The notes under the pieces are model-generated. The model searched no databases, was not told the origin of the DNA, and saw only the letters and a program-made list of their open reading frames with translations. The position numbers and the translations under genes are program-made. A DNA stretch of 64,000 nt from Lachnospiraceae bacterium 10-1 (lineage in GTDB: Bacteria; Bacillota; Clostridia; Lachnospirales; Lachnospiraceae): positions 846,782 to 910,781 of the forward strand of contig KE159799.1 in the NCBI GenBank assembly GCA_000403495.2, written 5' to 3'. Below, piece by piece: positions 26,723 to 35,319 of the stretch (the first letter of the stretch is position 1; every line of letters starts with the position of its first letter).

Positions 26723-27327
26723 AGTGCCATATCCCCCTTTCCTTTGCTGTGGGTTTTGTGCTTTTTTTCCTCGGCAACTGTCGGCTGTTTTGTCTGTTCC
26801 TTTGCTTTGGCTAACCTTGCCTTTATGGAATGGTCATGCTCAGTCAGTTTCCGTCTTTTGGTGGTGGCTGTCAGTTCCGCACACGTTTCTTCGGACAGAG
26901 AATTTAATTTCTTTAAGGTGGTACTTACTATCTGCTTTGTGTTATCGTCTTTTATCTGCGGAAGAATAGCGGACAGACTGGCACACGTTTCCGCTTTGCT
27001 CTGTTCCCCAAACTGATAGATTAAATTGATTTCATCAGCATTAAAAGGTATCTGAACATTTGCGCCTTCACATAAACGCTCCACGCCCACGCACTTAGGT
27101 AAATTTCTTGTCAGTTCGTAATTATCCCTCGCTGTAATTATTCCATGATTGTCGGTCTGCCTTACCTCGACTTCGCACTGGCTTCTCTGTTCCAACACAA
27201 GCCACTGGTATTTATCACTTTCTTTGGTAAAGACACTCTGATGCGCATTAGAGTGTGTCTTGCTACGGATATATTTCTCTGTGGTACTGTAATAGTATAA
27301 AATCTGCTGTTCCTGCTTTTTATCCAT
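26719..27327 (-). CDS. Conserved hypothetical protein of IME A
   Basis: This is a 202-residue soluble protein, first gene of a two-gene unit with 26438-26722. It contains DKYQWLVLEQRSQCEVEVRQ, then a NYELTRN segment, helical repeats around SAILPQIKDDNTKQ, and a lysine-rich C-terminus. Its position relative to the small partner mirrors DUF4316 at 17420-17887, but I see no clear sequence relation. The ribosome site AGGAGGACAAAGAGC precedes ATG. Confidence 0.5.
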   Translation of the reverse strand: MDKKQEQQILYYYSTTEKYIRSKTHSNAHQSVFTKESDKYQWLVLEQRSQCEVEVRQTDNHGIITARDNYELTRNLPKCVGVERLCEGANVQIPFNADEINLIYQFGEQSKAETCASLSAILPQIKDDNTKQIVSTTLKKLNSLSEETCAELTATTKRRKLTEHDHSIKARLAKAKEQTKQPTVAEEKKHKTHSKGKGDMAL

Positions 27328-27588
27328 GCTCTTTGTCCTCCTGTGATATGGATTGATATGATTGATTGGTTTCCGTGCTGATAAATGATTTTCTTACGTT
27401 AATTGTCGGGAGATTGGATTGCGTAATATTGTTGTTGGATATTTCTCCGCTTGTGGGAATAGGAGTTCATTTTATACGGTAATTACCGCATGAAAAAAGA
27501 CTATAACCGATAGTGTCATAGCCTTTTAAGGATTGAGGAAGTCCCTTTCTTATTTGTATTTGTTTGTCACCCCTCCGCACTATCCAAC
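27328..27588. promoter_or_regulatory. Right-end leader of IME A
   Basis: These 261 bases between the last gene and the element end contain a perfect 12-bp palindrome CGGTAATTACCG (27477-27488) and a small ATAGTGTCATAG-type stem. No gene is seen. The region probably holds the promoter for the leftward genes and the recombinase-binding arm of the attachment site. Confidence 0.35.
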
Positions 27589-27900
27589 ATCCGTGGCTTC
27601 TACAAGTTCCGTCACATCCGCACGTCCCATCAGCGACTTGATAATCCCAAACTGTTTCTTTGTTCCGGGGGATACGGTAAATTTCCACGGGTCAGGCAGG
27701 ATCGGCAGATCCTCCCTGGCCCATCTGGAGTAGCGCGCTTCATAATTGTCGGCATTGGCAAGTCCTACCAGGTGTCCCACACACCATGAAATGATATATC
27801 CGTTCCCCTCTATGTACCCGTCTTTCTTCCCTTTCACGCCGAGTGCGGCGGCGATTGCCTGTGAAACGCTGGGCTTCTCCGCAAGGACTAAGACTGCCAT
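27589..27900 (-). pseudogene. topB: Topoisomerase III (TopB), N-terminal 104 codons, separated by IME A
   Basis: The fragment opens AVLVLAEKPSVSQAIAAALG, the Toprim-domain start of TopB, and includes GYIEGNGYIISWCVGHLVGL. It is in frame up to VEATD, where the Asp codon is cut at its second base by the IME end. The frame then reads VG and stops. The C-terminal part resumes at 19699. The start overlaps the SpaA-like gene by 13 bases, so topB belongs to the transfer operon. Confidence 0.9.
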
Positions 27901-28610
27901 GAGCGCGCACCTCCTTTCTTCCGGTTCCCACCATCCATACGATGCAGCTTAACGGCGCAAAGGAGGGCGGCTGCAAAACAGAGGATGGAAAGGGCATATG
28001 CCCGGACAGGGGGTGTCTGGCCCGTTTTGGGGATAATATCCTGCGGGTTTACATTTGTCAGGTCGATCTCGCTTGTCACCTCCGCTAATGTAATCTCTCC
28101 TTTTGATATGGCAAACACGATCCGGGCAGGTTCCACGCCATACCCGGACGGGGCTTTTCGCTGTTTCAGGTAATAATCACCCGCAGGCAGGGAGAGGGAG
28201 GCTGTCCCTTCCTGTAACGTAACTTCCCCTGCCTTTGCGCCATCCTTTTCATAGACTGCGAACACCGCGCCGGAAAGCCTCTCCCCGGTGCCCGCCGCAG
28301 CGTTCTGAATCCGCAGGGTGCCGGAACTTTTCATGGCGGCCTGCGTCTTTGCTTCCGCCTGCCCCGTCTCTGCTTCCTGCTTTGTTCCCTTCTTTTCCCC
28401 TGCTTCCGGGGACGTTCCCGTTTCCTGCTTTGCTTCCGATACTCTTTCATAATTAGCGCTTCCCACATCTTCCCCGGCATCCGCGGGCTTGCCCTCCATG
28501 CTTTCCGTCCATGTGGCAGGTTCCGGCTCCGGCGCTGCAAACGCCGTCATAGGGACAGACAAAAATATACACAAACATACCGCTGTCAATAATGTTTTGA
28601 TCTGTTTCAT
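27888..28610 (-). CDS. SpaA-like surface protein with sortase motif
   Basis: This 240-residue secreted protein has a signal peptide with hydrophobic core LLTAVCLCIFLSVPMTAFA, a low-complexity Glu/Lys/Thr region, and a prealbumin-like SpaA domain (residues about 105-195; GAVFAVYEKDG, then LPAGDYYLKQRKAPSGYG). An IIPKTG sorting motif, a membrane helix and a basic tail follow. The adjacent sortase is the obvious anchoring enzyme. In clostridial ICEs this pair probably builds a surface structure for cell contact. It overlaps topB. Confidence 0.82.
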   Translation of the reverse strand: MKQIKTLLTAVCLCIFLSVPMTAFAAPEPEPATWTESMEGKPADAGEDVGSANYERVSEAKQETGTSPEAGEKKGTKQEAETGQAEAKTQAAMKSSGTLRIQNAAAGTGERLSGAVFAVYEKDGAKAGEVTLQEGTASLSLPAGDYYLKQRKAPSGYGVEPARIVFAISKGEITLAEVTSEIDLTNVNPQDIIPKTGQTPPVRAYALSILCFAAALLCAVKLHRMDGGNRKKGGARSWQS

Positions 28611-28625
28611 TCTGGTTTCCTCCTC

Positions 28626-29411
28626 TCATTCTTCCACACGCAGCGCACGGACAAGGAGCCGGTGCGTTGCCACTTTCACAGGGGTGCAGGTATAAAGGGT
28701 AAGCTGTGAAGCCCCCTCTGTCGGTGCATCAAACACAGCGGGATCGTCCGGCAATACCGTCAGGATTTCACTTACAGCGAAACACATTTCCGTGCCGTCC
28801 GCCGCCGTATAAAATATCTCATCCCCTGCTTCCAGTTCCCCCAGGCGGTTAAAATGCTTCCCATAGGTATAGCTGCGGTGTCCTGCAATGACCGCATTTC
28901 CCCCGCTCCCGATCAATGCGGTCTGCATGACCCATCCCTCGGAAATTTTAAGCTGTTCTTCTGATACGCCCGCCGTCACCGGCAGCCTCGCATCAATTTT
29001 GGGGATAGAAAGAATCCCGATCTCCGCGCCTGCCTGCGGCATATCCCCCTCCGGCCTTTTTGCTGTCACCGGCTCTGCCGCCGCTTCATCCTCTCTTTCT
29101 GTTTCCTGTTTTTCCCCTGTCTCCGATATTTTTTCCCTCTCCGGCTCCGCTGCTGTTTCAGGCGCTTTATCCACTGAAACCGCTGTTACGGAAGCTGCCT
29201 TTACCGTTTCCAACGGTTCCTCAAAAGCCTGTATTTCCGGCACAGACAGTTCCAGCCGGGAAAGCATTGCCTCCTGTTTCTCCTCACACCTGTGCCGTTC
29301 CCATGCCGGGAACAGGGCGAAAACTGTCCCCGCAAGGGTGGCGGCAGCTAACACGGCAAGCAGGGCTGCTTTTTTATGTGTCTTTCCCAATTTTTGCATC
29401 TCCCTTTCCAT
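28626..29411 (-). CDS. srt: Sortase
   Basis: This is a 261-residue sortase. An N-terminal membrane helix (AALLAVLAAATLAGTVFAL) is followed by a variable Glu-rich linker and a catalytic domain. The domain has the histidine in AVIAGHRSYTYGKHFNRL, the cysteine in LTLYTCTPV near residue 240 and the arginine in THRLLVRA. The layout is closest to class C/D sortases. It lies 15 bases upstream of the SpaA-like gene, its likely substrate. The exact start is uncertain because the preceding Cys-rich gene overlaps. Confidence 0.85.
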   Translation of the reverse strand: MEREMQKLGKTHKKAALLAVLAAATLAGTVFALFPAWERHRCEEKQEAMLSRLELSVPEIQAFEEPLETVKAASVTAVSVDKAPETAAEPEREKISETGEKQETEREDEAAAEPVTAKRPEGDMPQAGAEIGILSIPKIDARLPVTAGVSEEQLKISEGWVMQTALIGSGGNAVIAGHRSYTYGKHFNRLGELEAGDEIFYTAADGTEMCFAVSEILTVLPDDPAVFDAPTEGASQLTLYTCTPVKVATHRLLVRALRVEE

Positions 29412-29595
29412 GTTTTTTTGACGCAGGGAGCAGTTCTTTCATGCACACGCCTATGCAGGGCTTCCCGCTCCCATAAGGGCATCCGGCGCACCGGCTTTCC
29501 GGCGGATAAGGCGGCGGCCCCGCATCCGCCTCCTTTCCCGCATAGGGTCTTTGTGTCATCAGATATTCATAAGGGGAATCCGTAAAGCGTGTCAT
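29374..29595 (-). CDS. Cys-rich small ICE protein
   Basis: This 73-residue protein has a CAGCPYGSGKPCIGVC metal-site-like cluster in the middle. It overlaps both neighbours: start 4 bases inside the DUF4366 gene, end 37 bases into the sortase gene. Tight coupling in the operon supports it being real. Proteins of this type sit between DUF4366 and sortase genes in related ICEs. Function unknown. Confidence 0.55.
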   Translation of the reverse strand: MTRFTDSPYEYLMTQRPYAGKEADAGPPPYPPESRCAGCPYGSGKPCIGVCMKELLPASKKHGKGDAKIGKDT

Positions 29596-30632
29596 TCTTC
29601 CATCCCCTCCTGTTCCGGCTCCCCGTCCGGATCATCGTCCTCCGGGTAATCATCATAAGCGGCGGCATCCATATCCATTCCTGCCTCCACTGCCATATCC
29701 TGTCCGTCCGAATCCTCATTGACTTCCGCCTCATCTTCATCCTCCAGAAGTTCATCCAAATCCTCGGCATCATCCAGGTCATGCTTCGGCTTATATATCT
29801 TGAAATAATATCCGGCTCCGCCCACTGCCAGGGCCGCAAGCAGGACGAAAATAAAAGCGCCGCCGCTTCCCTTCTTTGTGTCCTCTTTCGCGGGTTCCTC
29901 TGTCTCAGGCGGTGCCTGCTCCTTTCCGGTGCAGGCCGACAGGTCATTTTTGCACACCGGGCAGGAGGTGTTTACCATGCCTGCCTCACATTTGTCCGTA
30001 CAGGTGCAGACAATAACTTCCGGCACAGCGCTCTCCCCGGTTCCGTCTTTTTCCCCTTTCTCCGCAAGGGCCGCCAAGTCATCCTCCGTAACGGCATTTA
30101 AGAAATACACGTTTTCAGAATCCCGCTGGTTGTCGATCACAAGGTAAAATACATTTTCCTCCGGCGTGATGAAGGTATAAAACTCCTTGCCGTCCCCATC
30201 GGTGGCATTGTCCAGTACAGAAGCCTGCCCTGCAGGGGTAAAAGGGTTGGGTTCTGCGGAATTTTCCGCTTCCGTATCTGCCGTACCCTCATAATAGGGG
30301 TTCTTTACCTCTACCACCTCCGACTGGTTCCCGGCAAAATCAATGGCATAAACACCCACCGTTTCTGTTTCCGTCCCGGCATAATCCTCAAATTCCACGT
30401 CTATCGCATGATCCACGCGGTAGTTGATACGCTTCGTGCCGATATACACCGCATCCACGCCGGAATCCTCATCGTCTGCTTCAATATGGAGCGTATCCCC
30501 TGACAGTTCCGCGCTGATGGACGGCGGCGTGGTATCGCCGCCCCCTTTTGCGTATGCCGTCACAGGCGTAAAAAAAGCGCCTATGCAAAGCACAAGCGCC
30601 GGTAATGTGTACCGTATGCTATTCTTCTTCAT
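29592..30632 (-). CDS. DUF4366-family membrane-anchored ICE protein
   Basis: This 346-residue protein has a signal peptide (LPALVLCIGAFFTPVTAYA), beta-rich extracellular domains, and a Cys-rich motif VCTCTDKCEAG with SCPVCKND. A C-terminal membrane helix (FIFVLLAALAVGGAGYYF) and a long acidic cytoplasmic tail follow. DUF4366 proteins are standard members of the Tn1549-like transfer region and are thought to be part of the envelope-spanning apparatus. It overlaps the DUF4315 gene by 14 bases. Confidence 0.75.
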   Translation of the reverse strand: MKKNSIRYTLPALVLCIGAFFTPVTAYAKGGGDTTPPSISAELSGDTLHIEADDEDSGVDAVYIGTKRINYRVDHAIDVEFEDYAGTETETVGVYAIDFAGNQSEVVEVKNPYYEGTADTEAENSAEPNPFTPAGQASVLDNATDGDGKEFYTFITPEENVFYLVIDNQRDSENVYFLNAVTEDDLAALAEKGEKDGTGESAVPEVIVCTCTDKCEAGMVNTSCPVCKNDLSACTGKEQAPPETEEPAKEDTKKGSGGAFIFVLLAALAVGGAGYYFKIYKPKHDLDDAEDLDELLEDEDEAEVNEDSDGQDMAVEAGMDMDAAAYDDYPEDDDPDGEPEQEGMEE

Positions 30633-30870
30633 TTTGATCTGTTTCCTCCTTCTGGGTCAGTTTGTTTTGGGGCAGTTCCTTCATGGACTGGATCATCCCC
30701 AGGATTTTTTGCAGTTCCTCCGGCGAGGCGGTGACGCTCCGCACGGCCTGTACGATTTCCAGGTTTTCCTGTTCCGTGATCTGGCGCTCGATATCCTTTA
30801 TGCGCGCCTGCCACTCCGCCGCTTTCTGCTTTGCTTTTTCCAGTTCTGTCTTTAATCTGTCAAGTTTCAT
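30619..30870 (-). CDS. DUF4315 (CD1107-like) coiled-coil protein
   Basis: This 83-residue protein starts at ATG 30870 (GGAGGGAATTGCACCGAA upstream). It is almost entirely heptad-like: LDRLKTELEKAKQKAAEWQA, then RIKDIERQITEQE. It sits between the peptidoglycan hydrolase and DUF4366 genes as in other clostridial ICEs. Role in the transfer complex is inferred from this constant position. Confidence 0.7.
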   Translation of the reverse strand: MKLDRLKTELEKAKQKAAEWQARIKDIERQITEQENLEIVQAVRSVTASPEELQKILGMIQSMKELPQNKLTQKEETDQNEEE

Positions 30871-30890
30871 TTCGGTGCAATTCCCTCCTT

Positions 30891-33530
30891 TTATGGCAGC
30901 CTGCCGCCGCTGTAAAATTTTGCAGACCAATAGCTTGTGTTGATATTGGCGTAGGAGATCGGATCGCCACAGTGTATCATTTTCCCGTCCCCTATATAAA
31001 TCCCCACATGGGTAACGGGGTTTGCCGTGGAGTAGGTCCCTGTGAAGAAAATCAAATCTCCCGGCTGCATGTTTTCTTTGGAAACCGGGGTACACAGGTT
31101 ATACAGCCCCTGCGCGGTCTGCCTGCCCACATTCCCCACGCCGGAATGGTTGATCACCCAGGACACATAACCGGAGCAGTCAAAAGATGTGGAAGGGGAC
31201 GAGCCGCCCCACACATAAGGGTATCCTAAGTATTTTTCCGCTTCCGCCAGCATAGCCGCAAAACTGCCGTCCCCCATAGCCGCGCCGGGGTCTTCCCCAA
31301 AATCAGGTCCTCCCGCCGCGCCTCCGCCCGGAAGGTAGCCGTCCCCGCCCCCTGCCACATAATAGTAAGGGTCTAAATACTCCCCGTTATGGGTCACTTC
31401 CAGATGCAGGTGCGGCCCGGTGCTGCTTCCGGTGCTTCCTACGGCGGCAATCACATCCCCGCGTTTTACCGCCTGCCCTGCGCTTACGGAAAGGGACGAA
31501 CAGTGGGCATACCGGGAGCAGTAACCATCTTCGCCCTCAATCACCACGCACAAGCCGTAGTCCCCGGCATTTCCCGCCGATACCACGGTGCCGTCCTGTG
31601 CCGCTTTAATGGGCGTCCCTTCCGCTATGCCGATATCAACGCCCCTGTGCAGGTCTTTCTCTGCGGTAATGGGGTGTACCCTGTACCCGTAAGGGCTGGT
31701 GACATAGCTTATCCAAGCAAAATCAAAAGGGCTGCCGTAACACTGGCGGTTGCCGCAGGTCTGCATATATACCCCGTACCGGTCAGACGCATCCCCCGGC
31801 GCAAGGCTCCCCGCGATTATATCCGAAAGGGGCTGTACGGACAGCGTTGTCTTTAGCACATGCCATTCATACTCGTGTTCTTCCCCTTCGTCATCCGTAT
31901 AAGTGCGTATCTCCGTGACTTCCTCCCTTGTAAGCTGGTACTGCTCCCCGAACAGGCGGCTTAACTCCGCTTCCACCTGGGTATAGGTGAAATCATCATA
32001 GGCGGCGGAAAGATAGCCCATCAGTTCATAGGGGTTGTGCCCGATCTCCCCGATGTTATAACGGTATTCATCATATCCGGGGTAATCTTCCTCCGTCCGG
32101 TCAATCTCCATCTGTAAATCCGTCTCCAGTTCGGTATACCTTAGTTCGCTCTGGTTGATCTCCGCATCATCCGCCACATAACAGGTGGATATGACTGCGG
32201 ACTGTACGCCGGAAAGCATGGCGGAACAGGAAGAAAACAGGGAACCGAACATGGAAATGATCAGTATGCCGATCCCCACGATTCCCAGGACGGCCTTATG
32301 GGAAGCTACAGCCTGCGCCAGCGCCCGCACCACCTGTCCGGCAGCGGAAAGCACATTTGTGGTGTGTTTTACCTCCTTTGCCGCTTCCCTGGCCGCAGCC
32401 GCATATCTGCGTTTCAGCTTCTGTTTCTGAATCCACTTCGCCAGCGCTTTTTTCTCCAGTTCCGGATTCTCGGAAAGTCTTTTTTGGTAGGCCATATCCA
32501 CGTTTGCCTGTGCAAGCCGCCCCTGCGCCTTCCTTACTTCACGGTAGGGTTTTTCCCGGAGACGCTGCCGCCTTTTCCGCAGTGCCGCCCCTGCGCCCCT
32601 CTCTACAGCAAACTCCGCTTTGTGTGAGGCTTCCACGCCCACGTTATCCGCTTCCGTTTCGCGGATTTTCTGGTGTACTTTCAGGACAGCCGCCGTGTAT
32701 GCCGTGCGTCCGGCCGCCCTGCCCGCCCTTTTTATCAGGGGCGGTTTTTCATTCTCAGGGATGGTTTCTTTCTCAAAGCGCAGGCGGCGCTTTACCTTTC
32801 CGGATTCACTGTCATGCTCCTTTTGCAGACGCACACGGGTACGGGCCGGGAGGTTTTCCTGTGCTTTTATCAGTTTCCCTTCCGCTTTTTCCACCCTCCT
32901 TTGTGCTTTTTCATACTGCTTTATCCGGCGCGGCTTTGCCGCCCCCTTTTCCCCGGCAGCCTTTTCCCCTTCCGGGGCTTTCTCCCCGGCGCGTTCCTCC
33001 GGCGGTATCTCGCTTTTTTCATAATGCAGCCGTGCAGCCTTCTCCGGTTTTTCGCTGTCAGCGGAGAATTTTGCCGCCATCCGCTTTTTTCTGTCCGCCC
33101 GGATTTTGGAAGCATCTGCCGCCTCTGCCCTGTCTGCCTCAAAAATATGCCTGTTTTCCGGCAGATCGGGCATAGCTGTTTCTCCCCGTGCCGCTGTTTC
33201 CTCTGGCGCTGCCGGTTCCCCGTCCTGCCTTTCTTCCTTTACAGTTTCCTTTATCGGGCTGTGCCGCGCTGCCCCATACCGTTTCCTGCCCTCCGCCGCA
33301 CTGCCGGCATCACGCACAGGTGCGCCGTCACCGCACATGGTTTTCTGCGTCCGGCTTTTTGCGCGGTGCCCTGCAGCCGCATCTTCCGCCTTTTCCCGTC
33401 CAAAAGATACATCCGCGAGCCTGCCGCTGATCCTCTGCTCAGTACCTGCCGTCAGGTTTTTCTCTGTCAGGCCGTCACGGGTCATTTTCTGGACTTTTTT
33501 ATCCCGCGCCCGAAATTCCTGCCCCCTCAT
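30891..33530 (-). CDS. Two-domain peptidoglycan hydrolase of the T4SS (M23 + NlpC/P60; CD1108-like)
   Basis: This is an 879-residue protein. A long basic, Ala/Glu/Lys-rich cytoplasmic region (1-410) is followed by one membrane helix (VLGIVGIGILIISMFGS). Outside the membrane come an M23-type domain (HRGVDIGIAEG near residue 628 and a GPHLHLEV motif) and a C-terminal NlpC/P60 domain with the catalytic cysteine in FDCSGYVSWV near residue 783 and the histidine in VTHVGIYIGDG. It opens the cell wall for the mating channel, the VirB1 role in Gram-positive systems. The start overlaps DUF6674 by four bases. Confidence 0.9.
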   Translation of the reverse strand: MRGQEFRARDKKVQKMTRDGLTEKNLTAGTEQRISGRLADVSFGREKAEDAAAGHRAKSRTQKTMCGDGAPVRDAGSAAEGRKRYGAARHSPIKETVKEERQDGEPAAPEETAARGETAMPDLPENRHIFEADRAEAADASKIRADRKKRMAAKFSADSEKPEKAARLHYEKSEIPPEERAGEKAPEGEKAAGEKGAAKPRRIKQYEKAQRRVEKAEGKLIKAQENLPARTRVRLQKEHDSESGKVKRRLRFEKETIPENEKPPLIKRAGRAAGRTAYTAAVLKVHQKIRETEADNVGVEASHKAEFAVERGAGAALRKRRQRLREKPYREVRKAQGRLAQANVDMAYQKRLSENPELEKKALAKWIQKQKLKRRYAAAAREAAKEVKHTTNVLSAAGQVVRALAQAVASHKAVLGIVGIGILIISMFGSLFSSCSAMLSGVQSAVISTCYVADDAEINQSELRYTELETDLQMEIDRTEEDYPGYDEYRYNIGEIGHNPYELMGYLSAAYDDFTYTQVEAELSRLFGEQYQLTREEVTEIRTYTDDEGEEHEYEWHVLKTTLSVQPLSDIIAGSLAPGDASDRYGVYMQTCGNRQCYGSPFDFAWISYVTSPYGYRVHPITAEKDLHRGVDIGIAEGTPIKAAQDGTVVSAGNAGDYGLCVVIEGEDGYCSRYAHCSSLSVSAGQAVKRGDVIAAVGSTGSSTGPHLHLEVTHNGEYLDPYYYVAGGGDGYLPGGGAAGGPDFGEDPGAAMGDGSFAAMLAEAEKYLGYPYVWGGSSPSTSFDCSGYVSWVINHSGVGNVGRQTAQGLYNLCTPVSKENMQPGDLIFFTGTYSTANPVTHVGIYIGDGKMIHCGDPISYANINTSYWSAKFYSGGRLP

Positions 33531-34420
33531 AGCGCCGCCTCATGGCTTTTTGTTCCTTTATCCGGCGCAGGGGAAGGGCGGGCGGCGGCCTGCGCTTTCT
33601 TTTCCTGCAAATCCTTCAGCACGGACGGTTTTTCTTTCCCTTTATCCGGGGACGGCTCCAGATCGTCCAGGTCAGCCGCCTCCGGATGTTCTTCCGGTTC
33701 TTCCTGCCCGGCTTCCGGGAGCGTATCCTCCCTCGTATGCCCCGCCGCCTGTTCCAGACGCTCCATGTTCCCGATTGCGGCAAGGGCCATGTTATTTAAT
33801 TGGTTCAGGATCGTTTTTTCCATGCGCAGGGGTGAAAGGACAGCCGCCTGGAAGCGCCCCTCGCTCCCGCCGTCTACCGCCTGCTGTTCTTTCCCTATCA
33901 GGGCGCGGCCCGCATTTTTCATATGCCCGCCTGCGCTCCGCAGTTCATGCCCCAGGCTCTCCACCTTCTCTATGGATTTTTTTACATCCGCAATGGATTC
34001 CCCGATGCCCTTCTGTATACTTTCCAGCGCCTTTTTGATACCAAGCGCGGAAACTGCATGGTCTAACGCCTTTACGCCGGTGCGCTTAAAGCCTTCCACA
34101 GCTTCCTTTGCGCCCTCCACAATACGCTCTTTCATCTCTGCAAGACACGCCTGCATCACCTGAAGCCTGCCCTCCACCGCATCCGCTATGCGGGATACAA
34201 AACGCTTTGCCGGATTCTCCTGCATTTTTGCAAGTTGCCCTTTAACTTCGTGCAGTTCCGCTAATGCTTTGTTAAGCTGGTTTTCCATGTTGTCCATCTG
34301 CCAGAGCATCATGGAATAGTCCTGCCCCTTATCGGGACGGTTCTCCATCAAAAGCTGTAAAAACTGTTTAACCGCTTCATTCTCCTGAAGCTGTTCTGTC
34401 TGCACATTTTGATCGTTCAT
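33527..34420 (-). CDS. DUF6674-family ICE protein
   Basis: This 297-residue helical protein begins DQNVQTEQLQENEAVKQFL, with a central amphipathic region and an acidic, Pro-rich C-terminus. It is translationally coupled to the peptidoglycan hydrolase (four-base overlap). Members of this family precede CD1108-like hydrolases in clostridial ICEs. A scaffold or regulatory role at the membrane is possible, but nothing specific is visible. Confidence 0.6.
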   Translation of the reverse strand: MNDQNVQTEQLQENEAVKQFLQLLMENRPDKGQDYSMMLWQMDNMENQLNKALAELHEVKGQLAKMQENPAKRFVSRIADAVEGRLQVMQACLAEMKERIVEGAKEAVEGFKRTGVKALDHAVSALGIKKALESIQKGIGESIADVKKSIEKVESLGHELRSAGGHMKNAGRALIGKEQQAVDGGSEGRFQAAVLSPLRMEKTILNQLNNMALAAIGNMERLEQAAGHTREDTLPEAGQEEPEEHPEAADLDDLEPSPDKGKEKPSVLKDLQEKKAQAAARPSPAPDKGTKSHEAAL

Positions 34421-34461
34421 GTTCTTTTCCTCCTTCCTGCCGGCTTCTTTTCATAATAAAA

Positions 34462-34483
34462 AGGCGTAGCAGAAAATACGCCT
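34462..34483 (-). terminator. Terminator after the methyltransferase gene
   Basis: AGGCGTA (34462-34468) pairs with TACGCCT (34477-34483). On the minus strand the stem is followed by TTTTTATTATG. It separates the rSAM/methyltransferase genes from the DUF6674 operon, so the latter probably has its own promoter or relies on read-through. Confidence 0.65.
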
Positions 34484-34557
34484 CCCTGCAAAAACTGATT
34501 TCATTGTCCCTGTCTAAAAAAGTCTTAATCAATTCATCCCCATCGTTTAAAAAAGAT

Positions 34558-35259
34558 TTATAATTGCTTGATTCTATTCTGTGAAGTTCTAAACCACCTG
34601 CTTTCTATTTCCACGCCTATAAATCTTCGGTTTAACTTGATACACGCTTCCCCTGTTGAGCAGCTCCCCATAAATGGGTCAAGACACACTTCATTTTCCT
34701 GCGTGGAACATCTGACCAGATGCTCTATCATAGCTACCGGTTTTTCTGTCGGGTGACGCTTTTCTTTTCCTCTCGGTATCCTTTCCTCTATGACCGTTGA
34801 ACCCGCAAAATGCCCTTTCCTATAACTCCCTTTTCTATACATAAGGATAAACTCCGCCCTTTTGGGATAATAGGTAGAAGGCACCGTCATTTTTTTATCC
34901 AGCACTAACAATTCACAGAATTTAAAGTTACAGTCGGTGCAGGCTTTATGGATGGAAAAAAGATTCCTGTCATTGGTCATCACATAAAAATACCGTTCAT
35001 TTTTCAATATCCGGTATATTTCCGGTATCCACCTGTTAAAAGCAATGTACTTTGTACTGAAACCGCAATTCCTGAATATTTCTCCATTCTCATAATTCAG
35101 CTTCCCATTTTTCATCCCACCGCCTGCCAGTTCAAAAGGCGGGTCAGTAAAGACCAGATCAATGCTGCCATCTGCAAAGCCGTCTGCAATATTCAAAAAA
35201 TCGGCGTGATATAACGTGGCTTTTTCCGTTTCGTACATGGTTGCAGTATCTTTATCCAT
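34558..35259 (-). CDS. Site-specific DNA methyltransferase (N4/N6, beta-class order)
   Basis: This 233-residue enzyme has the catalytic motif IV near the N-terminus (LVFTDPPFELAGG) and the cofactor motif I near the C-terminus (CLDPFMGSCSTGEACIKL), after PTEKPVAMIEHLVR (motif X). This is the circularly permuted order of beta-class adenine/cytosine-N4 methylases. No cognate restriction enzyme is nearby, so it is an orphan enzyme, likely protecting the ICE from restriction in new hosts or marking it. It follows the radical-SAM gene in the same direction. Confidence 0.85.
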   Translation of the reverse strand: MDKDTATMYETEKATLYHADFLNIADGFADGSIDLVFTDPPFELAGGGMKNGKLNYENGEIFRNCGFSTKYIAFNRWIPEIYRILKNERYFYVMTNDRNLFSIHKACTDCNFKFCELLVLDKKMTVPSTYYPKRAEFILMYRKGSYRKGHFAGSTVIEERIPRGKEKRHPTEKPVAMIEHLVRCSTQENEVCLDPFMGSCSTGEACIKLNRRFIGVEIESRWFRTSQNRIKQL

Positions 35260-35319
35260 ATCCCTCTTTCACCTCCTTCCAGCAGACAAAATAGTAGATT
35301 TTTATACATCCCCATCCTC

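Larger units (their letters stand above)
19698..27591. mobile_element. IME A, integrative mobilizable element inserted in topB
   Basis: The boundaries come from the split topB frame. The core dinucleotide (TC on +, GA on the coding strand) lies at 19698-19699 and 27590-27591. Directly inside the core are imperfect inverted repeats, TGTTGAATAGT at the left end and TGTTGGATAGT at the right end (read inward). The 7.9-kb element carries a serine recombinase near its left end, a small partner, a GNAT enzyme, a MobA/MobL relaxase with oriT, DUF3847, small HTH regulators and two conserved small genes. It has no conjugation apparatus and would be mobilised by an ICE. Confidence 0.9.

Noticed and set aside
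32673-34163. Long + strand open frame (496 codons) and several neighbours of 270-310 codons
   Set aside because: They are antisense shadows of the GC-rich, Ala/Glu/Lys-rich hydrolase and DUF6674 genes, with Ser/Pro/Phe/Cys-heavy composition, no ribosome site and no domain.
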